Assembly (NCBI RefSeq): GCF_013410875.1
Contig: NZ_JACCCU010000001.1
Coordinates: 1,612,001-1,676,000, forward strand
Length of the DNA stretch: 64,000 nt
DNA from: Tunturiibacter empetritectus
GTDB taxonomy: Bacteria; Acidobacteriota; Terriglobia; Terriglobales; Acidobacteriaceae
Direction of reading: 5' to 3'
The notes under the pieces are model-generated. The model saw only the letters and a list, made by a program, of their open reading frames with translations. It did no database searches and had not been told where the DNA came from. Made by a program: the position numbers and the translations under genes. Below are positions 61,842-64,000 of this stretch, piece by piece; the first letter of the stretch is position 1, and the number at the start of each line of letters is the position of its first letter.

Positions 61842-62435
61842 TTATTTGGATGGTGTCCAAGCACGCAAATTATTCCAATTGCCGTTGTAATCAACATCAA
61901 CGTCAAGGTAGTTTGGCTCGCAGTTGTCAGCCACAGCAGCGACCCGAAATCGATACGTTCCTGTATAACCTTTCAGTTCTTCATCCTTTGCCCGAGTCTC
62001 TTTGAATGTGAATTGCCATCCTGGCCCCTCTTTGCTAATTCGGGCAAGATCGACGTAGAAAACGATACCTTTTTGAATGGATCTGGGGTCAAAGTTCCAA
62101 CCTGCCCACGGAATCTGCGAACCTGTGAACGGGGTTGGCGTGCTTCCGGAAGGATGTTGACTCGTGAGAGACGTAACGAAAACCCGGCAATTCTGAGCGG
62201 CAGTTTTTCCTTGATTACGGAGACTCACTCTAATTAAGACGCCATTGAAAGGGCCTCCGCTAGTCCACGCCGCCTCGAATTTGTCTGCGTTAGCATCGAA
62301 TTCAAGTTTTAGTTTGGGTCGCGCATACCAATCGCGAAAGTGTTGATAAGCACCAGACAAAATTCCGGCAACAATACCACCAACGATTGCGGCCTCGGCA
62401 CCGATTCGAGCGGCCTGTAAGGTATCGCAGTCCAT
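61842..62435 (-). CDS. hypothetical protein with N-terminal membrane helix
   Basis: The 197-residue protein has a helix near residues 10-30 (ARIGAEAAIVGGIVAGILSGAYQ) and a beta-rich domain of about 160 residues, with LIRVSLRNQGKTAAQNCRVFV in the middle. I do not recognise the family. It interrupts argG-argH and is AT-richer than its neighbours, with less biased codons, which suggests gain by transfer. GAGGAAAC lies upstream. A TTG three bases earlier is possible. Confidence 0.7.
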   Translation of the reverse strand: MDCDTLQAARIGAEAAIVGGIVAGILSGAYQHFRDWYARPKLKLEFDANADKFEAAWTSGGPFNGVLIRVSLRNQGKTAAQNCRVFVTSLTSQHPSGSTPTPFTGSQIPWAGWNFDPRSIQKGIVFYVDLARISKEGPGWQFTFKETRAKDEELKGYTGTYRFRVAAVADNCEPNYLDVDVDYNGNWNNLRAWTPSK

Positions 62436-62467
62436 CAACGCTTGTTTCCTCTCGTTTATCTATGTGG

Positions 62468-63850
<1,383 letters not shown>

Positions 63851-63857
63851 TTAGCTC

Positions 63858-64000
63858 TCATTGAGTGATGTATGGAGCGAAGTCGTTGTGATGTATTGCG
63901 ACGTACTCATCCATGCGTCGCCAAATTGTTTCGTCTCCGCAAACTCGGTCACTCAAGTCATTGAATTCGTGATCGTCTCCGAGATGAGGCATGAACTCAT
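63858..64000 (-). CDS. possible C-terminal part of a gene cut by the window edge
   Basis: On the minus strand a frame stays open from the window edge for 46 codons and ends with TGA at 63858-63860. The peptide is acidic and aromatic (HLGDDHEFNDLSDRVCGDE, DEYVAIHHNDFAPYITQ) and reads like a real protein tail. It is AT-richer than argG. I do not recognise the family. Confidence 0.4.
   Translation of the reverse strand, partial: EFMPHLGDDHEFNDLSDRVCGDETIWRRMDEYVAIHHNDFAPYITQ

Overview
The window is 64 kb of dense, GC-rich bacterial chromosome. It reads as an acidobacterium of the Acidobacteriaceae (Edaphobacter/Granulicella/Terriglobus type). This placement is inferred from protein style: a sedolisin-type protease with a C-terminal TGCGGG membrane motif, a VOC-SpoIIE fusion, an ornithine-lipid locus, many short intergenic repeats, and small exported proteins of unknown function. 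No similarity search was possible. I see no rRNA, tRNA, CRISPR array, phage or transposase.

Layout. 0-6.4 kb: deoxyhypusine-synthase-like enzyme, alpha/beta hydrolase, VOC-SpoIIE phosphatase, nicotinate phosphoribosyltransferase and S1/P1 nuclease. 6.4-9.5 kb: a DUF2062 membrane protein, then an ornithine-lipid set made of an OlsB-like N-acyltransferase between two PlsC-type acyltransferases. 9.8-21.1 kb: nucleoside salvage genes on the minus strand (purine nucleoside phosphorylase, NupC transporter, pyrimidine phosphorylase, cytidine deaminase). They are interleaved with a lipoprotein, a peroxiredoxin-like protein, an acyltransferase-3 membrane protein, a second SpoIIE phosphatase and an FHA-GAF-AAA+ sigma-54 activator. 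That activator is divergent from a small exported protein that has a well-formed -24/-12 promoter. 21.2-26.4 kb: a compact cheA-cheW-cheY-cheB-cheR operon without a receptor gene. 26.5-32.4 kb: Lhr helicase and a Nei-type DNA glycosylase, both carrying in-frame repeat insertions.

32.4-38.3 kb: small membrane protein, bifunctional penicillin-binding protein and prolyl-tRNA synthetase, then a Crp/Fnr regulator. 38.3-42.6 kb: KdsD, a TlpA/DsbD-N redox pair, AlaC and a DUF4440 protein. 42.7-50.7 kb: S53 protease, DUF1569 protein, glutamyl-tRNA synthetase, two short-chain dehydrogenases and a divergent LysR regulator. 51-60 kb: DUF1080 protein, DAHP synthase, threonine dehydrogenase, GyrI-like and AIM24 proteins, cytochrome P450, DoxX and an orphan ABC ATPase. 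59.4-63.8 kb: arginine genes (ArgA-like acetyltransferase, argH, argG) interrupted by an AT-richer orphan gene. The window ends inside a further minus-strand reading frame.

How the parts relate. Several modules are self-contained: salvage of nucleosides, chemotaxis signalling, arginine biosynthesis and phosphate-free membrane lipid synthesis. The most testable regulatory unit is the sigma-54 activator, its tandem upstream sites, and the -24/-12 promoter of the exported protein. The second theme is repeats: at least five families of short hairpin-forming or direct repeats sit at gene ends, and two repeat-like sequences lie inside genes without breaking the frame.
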